A stretch of DNA of 64,000 nt, taken from Arthrobotrys musiformis. Its lineage: Eukaryota > Ascomycota > Orbiliomycetes > Orbiliales > Orbiliaceae. Every line of letters starts with the position of its first letter. Position 1 is the first letter of the stretch. A program made the position numbers and the translations under genes. The notes beneath the pieces were generated by a model that was given only the letters and a program-made list of their open reading frames with translations, made no database searches and was not told the origin of the DNA. Shown piece after piece: positions 12,297 through 24,079 of the stretch. Location: positions 62,001 to 126,000 of the forward strand of contig JAVHJL010000012.1 in assembly GCA_036971715.1 (NCBI GenBank), written 5' to 3'.

Positions 12297-12779
12297 TTAG
12301 GCGCAGCTTTGAATCCAATAATTTAGGTCCGATGTTCTTAAGCAAACACTCTCTTGCAGCGCTTGGGTTTTCCGTATAATCGCCAAAATCTCCGTCACAA
12401 TTGAGTTGGTGCCCGCAATCGATGCCAAAGATGATGGTTCAACTGAATTTTCGATCGCCCTTACTTTATCATTATAATCACGAACGAGTTCATTCCCACT
12501 CAGAATCCTTTCCATGACTTCCATCGACCCCGTCTTTCTGCCGGCATCTCCTAGTCTCGCTGTTATGGCTCCGAGTTCGAACTTTATCTCTTGAATCGAC
12601 TCTAAGAGCACAAATCCGACTAGCCTGAAACACTTTCTGAACATGTCGTTATTTGATTCTAGCAGCAAATCTAACGATTTCAAGATCCGAGTTATTCGTC
12701 GGTGTGTCGGGTGTTGGTCTAGGTAACGCTTGTTGCGTATAAAGTTACTACAGATGCGCCAGCTCCTTTGAATTGTCAC
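12297..12779 (-). CDS. Unassigned helical ORF
   Basis: An open frame of 160 codons begins with GTG and has no nearby ATG. Its product is almost entirely alpha-helical (ITRILKSLDLLLESNNDMF, LLESIQEIKFELGAITARL). A short IQ-like segment (AAVTIQRSWR) lies at the start. It is head-to-head with, and overlaps by a few bases, the ankyrin relic on the other strand, so both probably end at one rearrangement point. No known family. Confidence 0.35.
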   Translation of the reverse strand: MTIQRSWRICSNFIRNKRYLDQHPTHRRITRILKSLDLLLESNNDMFRKCFRLVGFVLLESIQEIKFELGAITARLGDAGRKTGSMEVMERILSGNELVRDYNDKVRAIENSVEPSSLASIAGTNSIVTEILAIIRKTQALQESVCLRTSDLNYWIQSCA

Positions 12780-13452
12780 CGCAGCCTTATGCAGTGGTGA
12801 AACTTTTACTCGAGAATGGAGCTAACCCGGAGCTAAAAGTCGGTGATCGGAGGATGCTATTGTTTGCCACGGAGGTTGGGCAGGAGATGGTCGTCAAAAT
12901 GCTGCTAGAGAAGGGTGCTAGATTGGAATCCAAATCTGACGCTGTTGGCCAGACAGCACTATCGGTTGCTGCAATGATGGGGCATCAAACAATCCTCACG
13001 TTACTACTTGAAGGGGGTGCTGAGCTGGAGTCTGAGGATACCTGCGGCCGGACGCCGCTATCATACGCCGTATTCAAGGGCTAGGAGGCAATTGCGAAAA
13101 TTTTGCTTGAGAGGGGAGCTAACATAAATTCAAGGGATAGCAGCGTACGCCATTGCACTATGCTGCAGGAAGTAGAAATGAGGCAGCAGCGCGCCTACTT
13201 CTCGAGGGAGGTGCTGAACTGGAGGCCCGGGACGACGTTGGTTGGACACCACTCTTACATGCCACCTATGCGGGCCACAAAACAGTAGTGGAATTTTTAC
13301 TTAAAAAGGGAGCCGATGTAGAGTCCAAAGATGGTCTCGGCAATACGGCATTGCATTGGGCTCACAAACGTTCGAACTGGGGGGTAGCGGGATTACTGCT
13401 AAGAAAAGGTATGGAACTTGAGGCTTTGGCCATGGGGCAGTCTGGGATATAG
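12773..13452 (+). pseudogene. Ankyrin-repeat protein fragment
   Basis: Six to seven ankyrin repeats are readable: VVKLLLENGANPE, MVVKMLLEKGARLE, GQTALSVAAMMGHQT..LLLEGGAELE, GRTPLSYAVFKG, AIAKILLERGANINSR, TPLHYAAGSRNEAAARLLLEGGAE, GWTPLLHATYAGHKTVVEFLLKKGADVE, GNTALHWAHKR. A TAG at 13082-13084 and a one-base frameshift near 13145-13150 break the frame. The 5' end starts abruptly mid-repeat at about 12780 with no N-terminal domain. In fungi such repeats often form the C-terminus of NLR-type proteins, but nothing links this copy to the NLR relics except being in the same window. Confidence 0.85.
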
Positions 13453-13454
13453 AA

Positions 13455-14340
13455 TAACACTTTGGGCCGCGACTAGTCAACACAGGCTACCTTTCATGGT
13501 TAGCATAATCTTATAATCTTAGCTATTCTTGTGAACCGTGCATGTGCAATGTATCTTCGCTTAGCTTCTATGGATGACGGCCTGTCTAGGTCAGGTTGTC
13601 CAACAGATGATTTGCGTACCAGCAATAACATGCGAAAACTCATCAGTACTAGTTGATGGTGGGTGGCTCAAGAGGGCAGAAACAGAGATTCTGTTAGAGC
13701 GCTCAAAGCTCTGTCAACAGATCAAATGCAATAAAACGCCTTGTGATGCCAAGAGAATCCCAGACGGATCCTGTTGTGTGACAGGCCAGAAAGGGGCTGA
13801 TGGTCCAATAAAAGCTGCACAAAAGTATTCTGTTTGACACAACAACAAGGATCAAATGTGGCGGGGTTCCAAAACGAAGCGTAACCCGAAATTCATATCC
13901 ACCCCAAAAAGACTAGATCTCAATTAAAAGAGCAGCCTTAAAGTACAGTAGATCAACGTCAATTATTTATCGTAACTCAGCATGGAGAGGAAAGCAGGGA
14001 TGTCTCCTCTTATAGAACCACCGTTTAACTCTCAACAACCGTGTCGTTTGCTACACAACTGTACCACACCACGTGACAAAAAAGCCCCGCACTCCGCAGC
14101 CCCGCACCCAGCACTGTTCCTCCCATGATCAGGCGTGCTTGTGTTATGATGTTGTAAAACGGAATTCACGCCAAATCAGATGGTCAAGCCAGTCGTCCAT
14201 TAACAGGAACTTGGTGTGGCGTAAGCACTTTCTTGGAAAGCGGGCTTGGTTTCACAACACGTGGTCTGCATTATGAAAATGTCTTGGCAACAGGATGACA
14301 ACTACTTCGTAAAATGGCACCCCTTTGTGTGCTCTTATTA
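13455..14340. other. Intergenic
   Basis: Short ORFs only (13574-13837, 14073-14276), with no domain or convincing structure. Confidence 0.35.
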
Positions 14341-14733
14341 TTGAGTAGTTATACGCAATCGGTACCACATTTACGCGAGGCAACCAACATTCCGATATGG
14401 CAGCAACGAAAGGCCGTGTTGGAAAGCAGCCGATCTATTACAGCCTTGTAGGACTCCTTGGAAGCTCTCCGAGCTTTAAAGCCACAGGGCGAATGGGATT
14501 CCGAAACTTTGCAGAAAGGATATTTGGAGCCCATCAACGAAAATCCTTCCCGCCCTCTTTGCCAACATGCGGGATACTCACAGAGCGAGATTGGAGAGCA
14601 TCAAACAAAGGAGAAGCGCAGGAAGGGAAGAGAGAGTGGAGCGACAGTGACCCAGAAGGTCTACCGATTAAAAAACCTACTATCGAAGCGGAACCCAAGG
14701 GAGTTTCGGAGAGCACGACGGCCAGGATGTTAA
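14341..14733 (+). pseudogene. Unassigned degraded ORF
   Basis: One frame stays open from 14341 except for a TAG at 14449 (SRSITAL*DSLEALRALK), then runs to a stop at 14733. The TAG could come from CAG by a single C to T change. The product is charged and polar with no recognised domain. An overlapping frame (14397-14852) is also open and cannot be excluded as the real one. Confidence 0.22.
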
Positions 14734-14953
14734 ATTTGTTAGTAGGTCTTTCTAGGACGTTTGGGAGCGGTGAATGGGGGGTGCAATGTGCAGCATTAGC
14801 TTTCATTGTTGTCGTAGCTGCACAGTTGGCACAAGAATGTACATATGCATGATCTGTTTCTGCTACCTGCCTACGAATCCGGCCGCTTGAAAGGAATCAT
14901 TCCTGCCGAAATCAAACTTTCCCCACATATATATCTTTAGAACGACACTGAAA

Positions 14954-16408
14954 ATGAACTCAGCACAGCGTGAGTTCAGCAGGTTGCCGGATCTAATCAT
15001 CAAGCTCACACGCCGGCATTCCATCAGCGATAACTCGGAGGCAACCAGCGAGACCTTGAGCACCGAGAAGGTATATGTCTCAGCCGCGGCCCTTCGTAAC
15101 GCATCACCAGTTTGGCGGCGAATGCTCAACCCAGAAAACGGGTTCCAAAGCCTGCCTACAGAAGAATTCGGAAATACAGAGTTACCAGTACTTTCGCTGG
15201 AAGATGATGACGCGGATTCGATGCTTATATTACTCAGAATTTCGATGCATTACCGGAATAGGGCTATCCCAAAGTCTCTAAGTTACGAACAGCTACTCGA
15301 GATTGCGATTCTATGTGACAAATACGACTGCGGGGACTTGGTACACCCTTGGCCTAGCTTCTGGATTAAAGAATTGATGCAAAACGGCAACCAATTGAAG
15401 CCTGGTTACGAAGGATGGCTACGTATCGGACACACCTTCATGAAATTGAGGGAATGGTGTTGTTAGTAGAGCAACTGTCGGCACAATTAGCGAAGGAGTG
15501 CTGTGGATGGAGTTCGACGATGTCGGCAAATTTTATGAGATATGAGTTATATGAAAACTCGATTTTGCTACCTGGCAGCGGGTTTAGCGTGGCTACAGAT
15601 TATATACCGAGTCCTATCCTAGGTGAGTCTCCCAGAAAATCTCGTTTCCATCCCATCCAGAGGGATTAAATCCCTAGATTGTGCAATACTGCCAATATGC
15701 ACACCAAATTGAAGCATTTCTTCCAACCACTCGGGCGTTAGTCTAGAATAGCAAGAATATGAACAAATAACTATTCCTGGAGCAGATCATATCTGGAACG
15801 AACGAGCGTGTACCATGAATCAACTTGTCGACTTATTGACGGATTTCTACAACGACATGCTGCCCGGTTCGGATGATGCCTCCTCTACACCCAAGCACCC
15901 CTTGTGCAATGCTCCAGAATGTGTTGAGATTGCAATTGGCTCCCTTGTCCGTTCGCTCAGGGCTGCGAAGTTACCACTAGAACCATCATTCAACTCTCAC
16001 GATTGGAGAGATCTACCAATTTGGATATTACTTAATCGACTAAGAAAGCTAACTTGCGTAACTACCGTTCCTTGGTCGCTACGTACACGAGTACCTGAGC
16101 AGGCAAAGTCGGTTAGCATTCCGTTCGACGACAAAGAAAATATACGGAAAATATGGAAGGACTCATGCCCAGGAAGCTTCGGACATTCCATGGCCTGGGG
16201 AAGAGTGTCATCGCATCTGGTTTATCTCAGAATTCCGGTACCACAACAACTCACGCTGCCGTTCGTAGGAAGTTACTCCGCATATAACATGATGTGTCTA
16301 CATCTTCACTGCCCTACTCTAGATGGTATCCTATATCCTACTCTCGCCCACAATCTGAAAAATCTGCAGATATTAACTAATAGATATCATTGGTATTGCA
16401 TCCGTTAG
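14954..16408 (+). pseudogene. BTB/POZ domain protein, frameshifted
   Basis: From the ATG at 14954 the first 171 codons give a fungal-type BTB domain: PDLIIKLTRR, VSAAALRNASPVWRRML, VLSLEDDDADSMLILLRI, SLSYEQLLEIAILCDKYDC. The frame ends at 15466. Family-like sequence resumes in other frames (SEGVLWMEFDDVGKFYEI; LYENSILLPGSGF..TDYIPSPILG) and then, from about 15815, as the usual C-terminal region (MNQLVDLLTDFYND, CVEIAIGSLVRSLRAAKL). At least two frame changes are therefore present. BTB proteins of this kind are presumed protein-protein adaptors; this copy looks inactivated, though an intact 171-residue BTB-only product is possible. Confidence 0.7.
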
Positions 16409-16411
16409 ATC

Positions 16412-17040
16412 CACATCCTCCTCCTAATTTGGGATTAACAGGGCCCGGCCGGTGCGGTATTGCCAACAGAATGCAGAAATTCAACACGGACATAACGGCA
16501 ATATCACAGAAGCTATTGGGGTTTAAGCATGAAGTAGGGTCTGCAGACTTTGGTGAAGGTTAAATGATTCTTTTTATCGCAATGACACCCAATTCTTTAT
16601 GTAAACTTTTCTTCAAGCTAAGGTGGCGCTTAATCTGCGGCGCAATCGTGTCCTAGATTGGCTTGGCACTGGAAATGCAGGTCTCGGGATTCTTTTCTCT
16701 CTCGTAGAGCACTAATCGTCAAGCAAGTGAGGGACTTGTTAGGATGCTAGCACAACTAGCACGGTGGTAAGCCTCCAAAATTGCAAAATAATTGTTGATG
16801 AAACACCTGCAGTGCGATACTTGTTCTTCGTGGAATCAAATAATCGGGAAACCAACGATTATACCAACCAGGACTTCATACAACCTCGTATGACTTTTTT
16901 TTTTTTTTTTTTTTTTTTTTCGCCAACGCAGCCCATGCAAAGCGTACATAGCCAACCACGGGCTTGAGCTCGGCACATCCAGCCATCCGTGCTTGGGAGA
17001 GAGAAACTTAAATTCCTAAAGTATTAACGGTAGGACAAGA
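16412..17040. other. Intergenic with poly-T run
   Basis: A run of 26 T lies at 16895-16920. Nothing else is recognised; the ORF spanning the run is an artefact. Confidence 0.5.
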
Positions 17041-17673
17041 CACAGTTTAATCTACTACATATCTTTTGTAGGCAGAATTCCATTTATCTGTAGTCATTAA
17101 TCATTCTTCCAACTAAAGTAAATCTGTATAGAATATATAGCTATATATTTTAATTAAGTCTAGATAAACTGCTGTGTTATAGAAGTAAACCCTAGATCTA
17201 TACACCTGGGGTAGGATTAGATTGTACATATAGACTATAGTTATATGCCACTTATTAGGCTTTGCGATTCTTCTGATGAAATCTGTAATCAAAGATTTTA
17301 GGAAAGTAATACTGTTAATATATGTATGATAATTGAATGGGAAAGAATATCAAAATAAATTTTCTTTACCAAGTCTAAATAGGATAATACAGCAGGGCTG
17401 TTTTAATTTAAAGAGATAAGGGAAGGCAGCAGTATAGTGAAAGGCATAATTGTATGTAAATAAAGGTAATATGATAGGTGCATATCATTTTAGCAGCCAC
17501 AGCAACTGAAATGTGCCGGCCTCATATTTTTTGTTTCTTCTATTTCTTATGACTTCTAATCCATTTTCTAGCTATCGAATGAAGAGTAAGCATAGTAAAC
17601 TAGTATTCACTATTTTAACTAATATTCATACATTTGTTGTATGTAGAGCAAAGTAAAGACGGTTGATATTGCA

Positions 17674-19720
17674 ATGTCTGTGTATTGTATTTATGATGAG
17701 TATACGGTAGTTTGGATATACATATTCCTGGAGGAATTAACTGTTGTTATTACAATGCTGGATCAGTGATATACGAATTTCCCAAAGTTGCTAAATGATT
17801 ATAATATATATAACCTGGGTTTTGTTGGGGAATATAATATTATTATTGCTTGCTTATTGAAAGGTAAGATTGGTATTGTATCGGCGGTAGCCGTGATTGT
17901 CTGGTTGATCAATATATTTCGGTTTATTAAATTCGGGTTTATGATTGGTATTGGTAGAAATATTTTGCCTAAAGTTAGGCTTGGTGATGTGGTGGTTGGT
18001 ATATTTGTTGGATGCTATCCTGGCGTTGTTTAGTGGGATATGGGCAAAGTGATAGTCGGTGAAGGCGGCTTCGAACTAACAGGTGCATTTAATAATCTGC
18101 TTATTTCCATTTTGACTGCCTTGTTAAGCTTAGAAATTGAATATAATCTGAACGGATCCAAAATATTTGAATATCTGGAATAATTAAAAAATAAGTGGTT
18201 AAAGATAGTGTTGAAATATTCTAAGTTGGAGCTGCTGGAAGATTTATTATTTTGGTTGGATTATGATTATGTTATTGGGGTTATTGTCGATATTAAGGCG
18301 GATTGGGAAGGAAGTGGGGATGGAGATGGAAACTGCTAATTTTGTGATAGGACAAAGCTTATGAGGGAAGAAGTTAGGGATATGAAGATTTATTATGGTC
18401 TGATTGTGTTTGGAAATCAAGTTATCAAAGATGTTGCTTTTTGTGATATGGTTAATAAACGATTTGGCGGTAGAATTCTTTGCCTAAAAATGGAAGTGGT
18501 AGGGATTTTGAATAAAATATTTTGTATTATTGTATAAAGTATTTGCGATTATGTTGATTTGCATAAGAATAAAGTTTGGTAGGGGTATGTGGTAGGTTTA
18601 GTAGTAGCTTTTGTAAAAAAACTTCTGGGATATTTGCAACCAAACAACATTAAAAGAGAATGTTTAGTGAGAGAATTACTTTAGGGTTAGTTATTTTTAG
18701 TGTAAAGATGAGTTTTCTAGATAAGCATTTTTACTGTCTGTTTGTATGTCTAATAAACAACATTTTATGTAGAGCACAAAAAAATCGAGAGGATTAACTT
18801 TATTATTATGTTTGACGTATTATTTTTTTTGGAACCCGAATTTTATTGGTAGGGTAGAAGAGTTCAGAAAAATGCATGAGTGCTTTGTGGCATCAGAATA
18901 CAGAAACACATTATTTATATTTACACTTATAGGGACTGGAGGAATGGAAAAGACGCAGATTGCTGCGGAATACGCCTATCAGCACCATTACGATTATACA
19001 ACTATATTTTGGGTATTCACAGCAAGCAAAAATACTATTGAAACCTTGTTTGTGGATATTATGCAATTTATCGTTAGGGAGCAAGCAAGAAAAGCATAAT
19101 TCGAGTCTGTTTCTGATTATAGAATAATCAGTCTGAAACTTAGTATACTGGAACTAATTGATAACGAGGGTACAATTAGCACTAATTTAGAGATTATCTA
19201 TGTTATACAATTAGCTTTTTTTTATTAATTACAATTATTTGGAAATAATAAATAGCTGTTTATATTTGATAATGCGGATGATTTGGAGACCTTTGATATT
19301 TAAAAATATTTTTCAAAGTATGGCAGTGGGACTATTTTTATTATAAGCTGTAGGCCACATTTTTCGCAAACTGCAGAACAAATTGATTTGGACAGATTAA
19401 ATAGCAAAAGTACTGTGAAGCTATTGTTGAGATTAGCAGAATTATAAGATGCTCCAATAAATACAGCAGAACCAGTATTTTAATCTGAATATCGACTAAT
19501 ATTAGAACCATCCAGATATTCAAAGCAAAGCTTTTAAGCTTGTTAAACGATTGGGGCTTATGCCTCTCGCAATCAACCACACCAGCTATTATATATACGA
19601 AACTAAAATCCCACTAAAAGATTACTATCATAAAAAGGCTGAAAGATCTGTTCCGGCTTTTATAAAAACTGAATATAATAACCAAATCAACTATATTTTA
19701 ATATAAAGAAAATTTAGTTT
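17674..19720 (+). pseudogene. RIP-mutated NLR relic (second copy)
   Basis: From the ATG at 17674 the sequence reads as the same architecture as the relic at 244-2458. The phosphorylase-like domain shows GFVGEYNIIIA, KFGFMIGIG and KVRLGDVVVGI, with further homologous codons to about 18640. The NB-ARC starts at about 18780 (KKIERINF, NPNFIGRVEEF) with a P-loop reading GTGGMEKT, in which the last Gly is replaced by Glu, a G to A type change. LFIFDNADDLETF and LDRLNSKSTVKLLL follow. Many stops are TAA, TAG or TGA at positions where CAA, CAG, CGA or TGG is expected. The whole block is very AT-rich. This is classic RIP decay of a duplicated gene. Confidence 0.85.
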
Positions 19721-19756
19721 AACCCTAATTTAGTCCATATCATTAAATCTCTTAAT

Positions 19757-19820
19757 CTTCTTTTTCTTCTTCTTCTTCTTCTTCTTCTTCTTCTTCTTCT
19801 TCTTCTTCTTCTTCTTCTTT
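19757..19820. repeat. (TTC)n microsatellite
   Basis: About 20 uninterrupted TTC/CTT units at the 3' border of the AT-rich NLR relic. The ORF with a poly-Glu run on the minus strand is a product of this repeat. Confidence 0.95.
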
Positions 19821-19829
19821 CACGATGGC

Positions 19830-20490
19830 ATATCCAACGATAGACATAGGACAAGCCAGTAAAGATTGGTTCCCAGAGCTCGACAGCAATCTGGCGTTAC
19901 ACCACAGCAACAACAAGAATGTTTCTACGAGTTTCACCTACCTGTTTTAGCACCCATCCTGTTCTGAACAATGTATCACGTGATTATGTTGCAAGATCGC
20001 ATCTTGGCAAAAGCGACCATGTGACCACTCGAGGATCGCATGTTCGCTTGATCGCATATGCGTCCATGCGCGAGAATTGCTAGGGCGAAATTAGGTGTGG
20101 AGGCACCGGCCAAATTTGCCCTCGACCCACATGAGGATGCATTCACGAGTTTCATTCCTTGGAGGCTGGCCCGGCATTTTCTTTGGGTAAGTACTTAAGT
20201 ATGTAGTAACGCAACTCGGGTAATCATGCCTGGCATTGAGACAGCCCCACTTGAGTTCGGTTCCGAATTTATTGGGCTGCAAACAACACTAGTATCGTGC
20301 ACGGGCGAATAAGCAAGCCTTGTGGTATTTTCGTCTCGAAACTGTGTGGTACCAGGCCAGGCGACCGAGAGTCCGGATTGCGATCAACGTCCCTGAATCG
20401 ATGGAAGTGATGGACTTGAATTGCACTTCCACCCTTTTATCTCAGCTATTTAATTAATGCACCAAGATTTTATTCAAGCGACCTCCCCAT
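19830..20490. other. Intergenic
   Basis: Normal base composition returns. No gene is supported; the minus-strand ORF at 20091-20282 is short and unremarkable. Confidence 0.35.
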
Positions 20491-20499
20491 CAACGGATG

Positions 20500-20507
20500 T
20501 ATATAAG
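20500..20507 (+). promoter_or_regulatory. TATA box
   Basis: TATATAAG lies about 180 nt upstream of the ATG at 20686 and is the likely core promoter of that two-exon gene. Confidence 0.45.
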
Positions 20508-20685
20508 ACTCGCCCAAGACGACAGTAGCTAGTAGCCTCATACCCAGACGTCACAAACGGATATAGATCCATACCATACTTTGTTCGCCCGCGACCCGTT
20601 TTATACTCAGGCAACTGAAGACCCTATCTTTAAATTTCACCTTTGCAATTAGAAAAGCTACATATACTACTTATCCTTTCGCTAC

Positions 20686-21745
20686 ATGTCTTCCATGGAT
20701 CCGGGGATCGGTGTTACGCTGGGGAGGGTCGTCGCCACGCCCACTACCCCAAATCAATTGAAGCATGCCAAAAAACGCAGCAACTCTCTGCCCCGATTTC
20801 GTAAGCTTTCAACGGATGAGATCTGTCCGGATGTGAAGGGGGCTACCGAGTTTATGACACTCAAAGGATATATCCCAGCGGAAGAGCATCCTGGGTGCTA
20901 TTACACACTTGTAACGGGTGTTCTGGGAGACCCCGCTGCGACATCTTCTTGGGCAAACGTGAGTACATCTCAATTACCATTTCATGAAAAGTAGCCATAT
21001 TTGGACTTCGTGTTGCTACGAGACCAGCCATATCCGCCTAAAGCTCACCGTTTTTTGATCTTAGGAAATGCTCAAAAAGAATGACGGAAGCTTAAACAAG
21101 CTTGCGGTGTTTTGCTATAACCAGGTAATCGAGGGACATGAGTTTCGTATCAACCGCGACAATAAGACCATTTATTGGGACTGGCCATCAACCCTGGTGC
21201 CAAAAGGCATACTAGTGTTCACCTTGGTAGAGAGAACACCTCTATCTCCGCCAAAGCAAACGCCTACGTCTTTACAAGAAACGGCATCCGACGTGGCCTT
21301 GGCGTGGTCAAAGGCGATTGATGCTGTCCAGCGAATTTGGGTGGCACCTTTGAATCCGCTGGCCAGGCCTTCTGGATTCGGCAGAGCTATTCGAATAGCT
21401 TCTTCGGAAGCTGTACCAGTCGAACAGGAGCAATCCGAGCCAGAATGCCCGCCTTGCCCGCCTTGCCCGTGCTCAAGCCCGTCGACAGTGCAAGCAGCTA
21501 CTAAGCCAACAAAGATGGCTACCCGGTCCTCGAACCGCAAGAGCGCCCGCCAACCGACTATGCAGCCAACCACATCCGAAAATCGGTGTGGGAAGATATC
21601 TAAAAGACAGAGGGCCAAGTCCGAAAGCCCAAAGGTGGCCGACGGGGAAATGTTATTCGTTCTTAGAAGGACACCTTTGGGATCGAATCGCAATAAGCGG
21701 TTCCTACGAGAACACTCTAGAGCGTCGGAAACGGAGAAGGCGTAG
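20686..21745 (+). CDS. Orphan protein, two exons, 317 aa
   Basis: Exon 1 is 20686-20958 and exon 2 is 21065-21745. The intron (GTGAGT...TTAG, 106 nt) joins in phase 0. The N-terminal part (about residues 1-160) looks globular (GCYYTLVTGVLGDPA, LAVFCYNQVIEGHEFRINRD, IYWDWPSTLVPKGILVFTLV). The C-terminal 150 residues are low complexity: a CPPCPPCPCSS segment and basic clusters (RKSARQ, SKRQRAKS, GSNRNKR) that could act as nuclear localisation signals. No known domain. A TATA box and normal codon use support expression. It shares the basic-tail style of the orphans at 36.3, 37.3 and 47.6 kb, without clear homology. Confidence 0.65.
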
Positions 21746-21749
21746 ATTT

Positions 21750-22310
21750 TTATGGATTAGTTACAACTGTTTAAGTTATAAAATCTACGCTATAGGGGAT
21801 ATCGCCCGAGTAGTTCCGTTTTCTTGTCAAGACCTACACCATGTTTATTTTTTGGATCTTTTGTTTCTTTAAACACAGCTGGTGCGCTAGCCCACCCATA
21901 TGTTCTAATACAAATATTATATCCTGAATATCATACAAACGAGAATATTCGAATGTGGCTCAAAGACTGGTAATAAATTGGTGCGTCCGGCTGTCCCCGG
22001 GCACTCTAGGAAGTCCCAATCATCCAACTATGCATGCACGGATTTGGGCGGCCCAACGTAACGTTGCTTGTATTTGCAATCGAATTATCCGGAAAGCGCT
22101 ATGATCGATTACCACCTCAAATATTACCCAGCCGAAGCACCATGCTTCTCAAGAAGGCCTTTGATTTTCTGATGGCCAGATTCATGCACAGCCAGTAAAT
22201 CTTTCATCCCCGCAAACTTACAGTGTAACTCTGCCACCTGAACTATCGTTACCTCGAGGCTCTTCTTGATCACTTTGAATAGCTGATTTGGATCCTTGGA
22301 TCCTGTTTTT
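21750..22310. other. Intergenic
   Basis: No supported gene. It contains the 3' flanks of converging orphan genes. Confidence 0.35.
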
Positions 22311-22315
22311 GAGCT

Positions 22316-22760
22316 CTAGTTTCGTTGCTTCAGCTGTTGATTTTCTTTCTTAAGTCTGCTGATTTCGCTTTGAAGGGCCATGAACTTATCGTCGTTGCAG
22401 GCTTCCAAGTCTCGTATCCTGCGTCGATTCTTGACATCTGTGGTTTGACCCGAGGCAATATCTTTGCGAAGGGTCTCTATTGTCTTATCGCGGTCCAAAA
22501 CGTCCTTTTCGAGCCGATGTATATAGCTCTAGTCTTTTTCTGTGACAGTCAAGTATATAGCATTCAAATGGCTTCTGCTCGTCCCAACTGAGTGCCACAA
22601 AAGCGTATCCGAGATATAATACGAAGATCCAGAGTAGAACGAAAATAGGTCTTGCTATTTGATATGCATGTAAACTACAGGACCATGGGCTATCTTCCAA
22701 ATTATCTGCCGTAGGGGAAGTACAAGAAGGTGCGTGAAACGCATACAAATACCAATGCAA
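22316..22760 (-). CDS. Membrane-segment plus coiled-coil fragment
   Basis: Two overlapping minus-strand frames make one plausible product. The first has a strong transmembrane helix (IFVLLWIFVLYLGYAFVALS). The second, entered near 22530 after an acceptor-like CTAG, is a coiled coil (HRLEKDVLDRDKTIETLRKD, MALQSEISRLKKENQQLKQ) ending at 22316. The donor is unclear. It lies directly downstream of the larger coiled-coil/membrane gene at 22768-24075 and may be extra exons of it or a truncated relative. Confidence 0.4.
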
Positions 22761-22767
22761 GGAAAAA

Positions 22768-24075
22768 TTAGTTTAAATAACGGATTGTCGGGCTCGGGGT
22801 CCTCTTCGGTGATAGCATTTTTTCGAAATAGTCTTTTTGCTCAAAGGCATCTTGTAGGTGTTGGAGGCCTTTACGAAGTCCGGGGATTTCCAGCACCCCA
22901 CCGAGTAGAACAAAAATTAAAAGAACTAGAAGAAGTATATGAACGAGGAAATGGATGACGCGCTGCCCCTTCAAACGAGATTGCATATCTTTCTTCTCCG
23001 TTTTTATATCTGCGAGAATTTTTGCTTGGAGATCATAGGCAGCCTTTAATTTCTGCATATATGCATCGTCGGCCATTTTCAAGGCCTGTTCGGAGGCCAG
23101 AAGTTTTTGTTCAACAGTCATCAGTCTGTCACCCAAAATGTTGACTCGGTTCTGATTCTCTCTTTCTGTTTCGATCTTTTTTTTATGTGATTCTTCTAGA
23201 CTTTTCTGATATTGCTGAATCTGTTGGTCTTGACGTCCCGCCGTTTCACAAATGTCTGCAAGTTCCTGCTTCATGTAGGTTGCTCCCGCCAATAGTTGCG
23301 ACTGGACTTTATGTGATTCTGCTATAGTCTCCAGAAATTTCACTTTATCTTTTTCCAAAGTAGAACAGTGGATTTTTAGAACTGTCACTTTACTTTGCGC
23401 CCACTCCTTTTTGGTACGTTCCATATGGAACTGTTGACAGACTTGAGCGATGTTTTGGCGCAAATTTAAATCCTCGTGTTGTGCAAGAGACTGGATTGTT
23501 GATTGTTGAAAGTGGAAGGCGGGCATGGAACATTCTGGCAGACCCGAGGTTGGCTCGACCCGTAGAGCAGATACCCGTGCATAGGGGAATTCATCATCGA
23601 TTTCGTATGACAGGTCAATGGTGTGCCTTACAGTATTTGATCCCTGCAACGGTGGGACACTATCAGCAGGTGACGTCGTTGTGTTCCGGGAAGGTTGGAG
23701 ACCCGTTATTTTCTCGCCTGTAGACGGGGATTGTAGTGGCGATAGTGATAGACGGGATCTAGGAATTCGAGGCGTAGCCCTAATTGTGGAACTCCCCGAT
23801 TCCGATGACTGATAGTTGGTAAAAACGAAGGGTAGGTCTCGCAAAGACTGTTCTTCGGAGCCATCTTCCGGTAGGATATTGCTTTGGGAGGAGCCGCGGG
23901 AAGTGTCTTTAGGAGTAGGAGGAGGTGTGATTCGATATTTGGTAGCCGACAGATAATCTTCAGGAGTTTCTACCCTGGTTGACTTTGATCGATAGATTTC
24001 TAGACCTGTTGGAGTTGAGCTAGCCTCAATTGCTCGCTGGAGGCTAGCGCTAGCTTCTATGGTGTTGTTATTCAT
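22768..24075 (-). CDS. Coiled-coil protein with C-terminal membrane segment, 435 aa
   Basis: The start chosen is the ATG at 24075; the open frame extends 13 codons further up only via TTG. Residues 1-195 are Ser/Thr/Pro-rich and probably disordered (ITPPPTPKDTSRGSSQ, RIPRSRLSLSPLQSPSTGE). Residues about 205-370 form a long coiled coil rich in Gln, Lys and Glu (SKVTVLKIHCSTLEKDKVKF, RQDQQIQQYQKSLEESHKKK). A single hydrophobic helix follows at about 373-397 (FLVHILLLVLLIFVLLGGVL), with a short basic tail. The layout suggests an organelle or endomembrane tether or scaffold, but this is inference; no family is recognised. Confidence 0.65.
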   Translation of the reverse strand: MNNNTIEASASLQRAIEASSTPTGLEIYRSKSTRVETPEDYLSATKYRITPPPTPKDTSRGSSQSNILPEDGSEEQSLRDLPFVFTNYQSSESGSSTIRATPRIPRSRLSLSPLQSPSTGEKITGLQPSRNTTTSPADSVPPLQGSNTVRHTIDLSYEIDDEFPYARVSALRVEPTSGLPECSMPAFHFQQSTIQSLAQHEDLNLRQNIAQVCQQFHMERTKKEWAQSKVTVLKIHCSTLEKDKVKFLETIAESHKVQSQLLAGATYMKQELADICETAGRQDQQIQQYQKSLEESHKKKIETERENQNRVNILGDRLMTVEQKLLASEQALKMADDAYMQKLKAAYDLQAKILADIKTEKKDMQSRLKGQRVIHFLVHILLLVLLIFVLLGGVLEIPGLRKGLQHLQDAFEQKDYFEKMLSPKRTPSPTIRYLN

Positions 24076-24079
24076 CGCG

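Noticed and set aside
12750..12779. IQ calmodulin-binding motif on minus
   Set aside because: Only one short match at an ORF edge that overlaps convincing ankyrin codons on plus; most likely coincidental.
19752..19937. ORF with a long poly-Glu run
   Set aside because: It is a translation of the TTC microsatellite.
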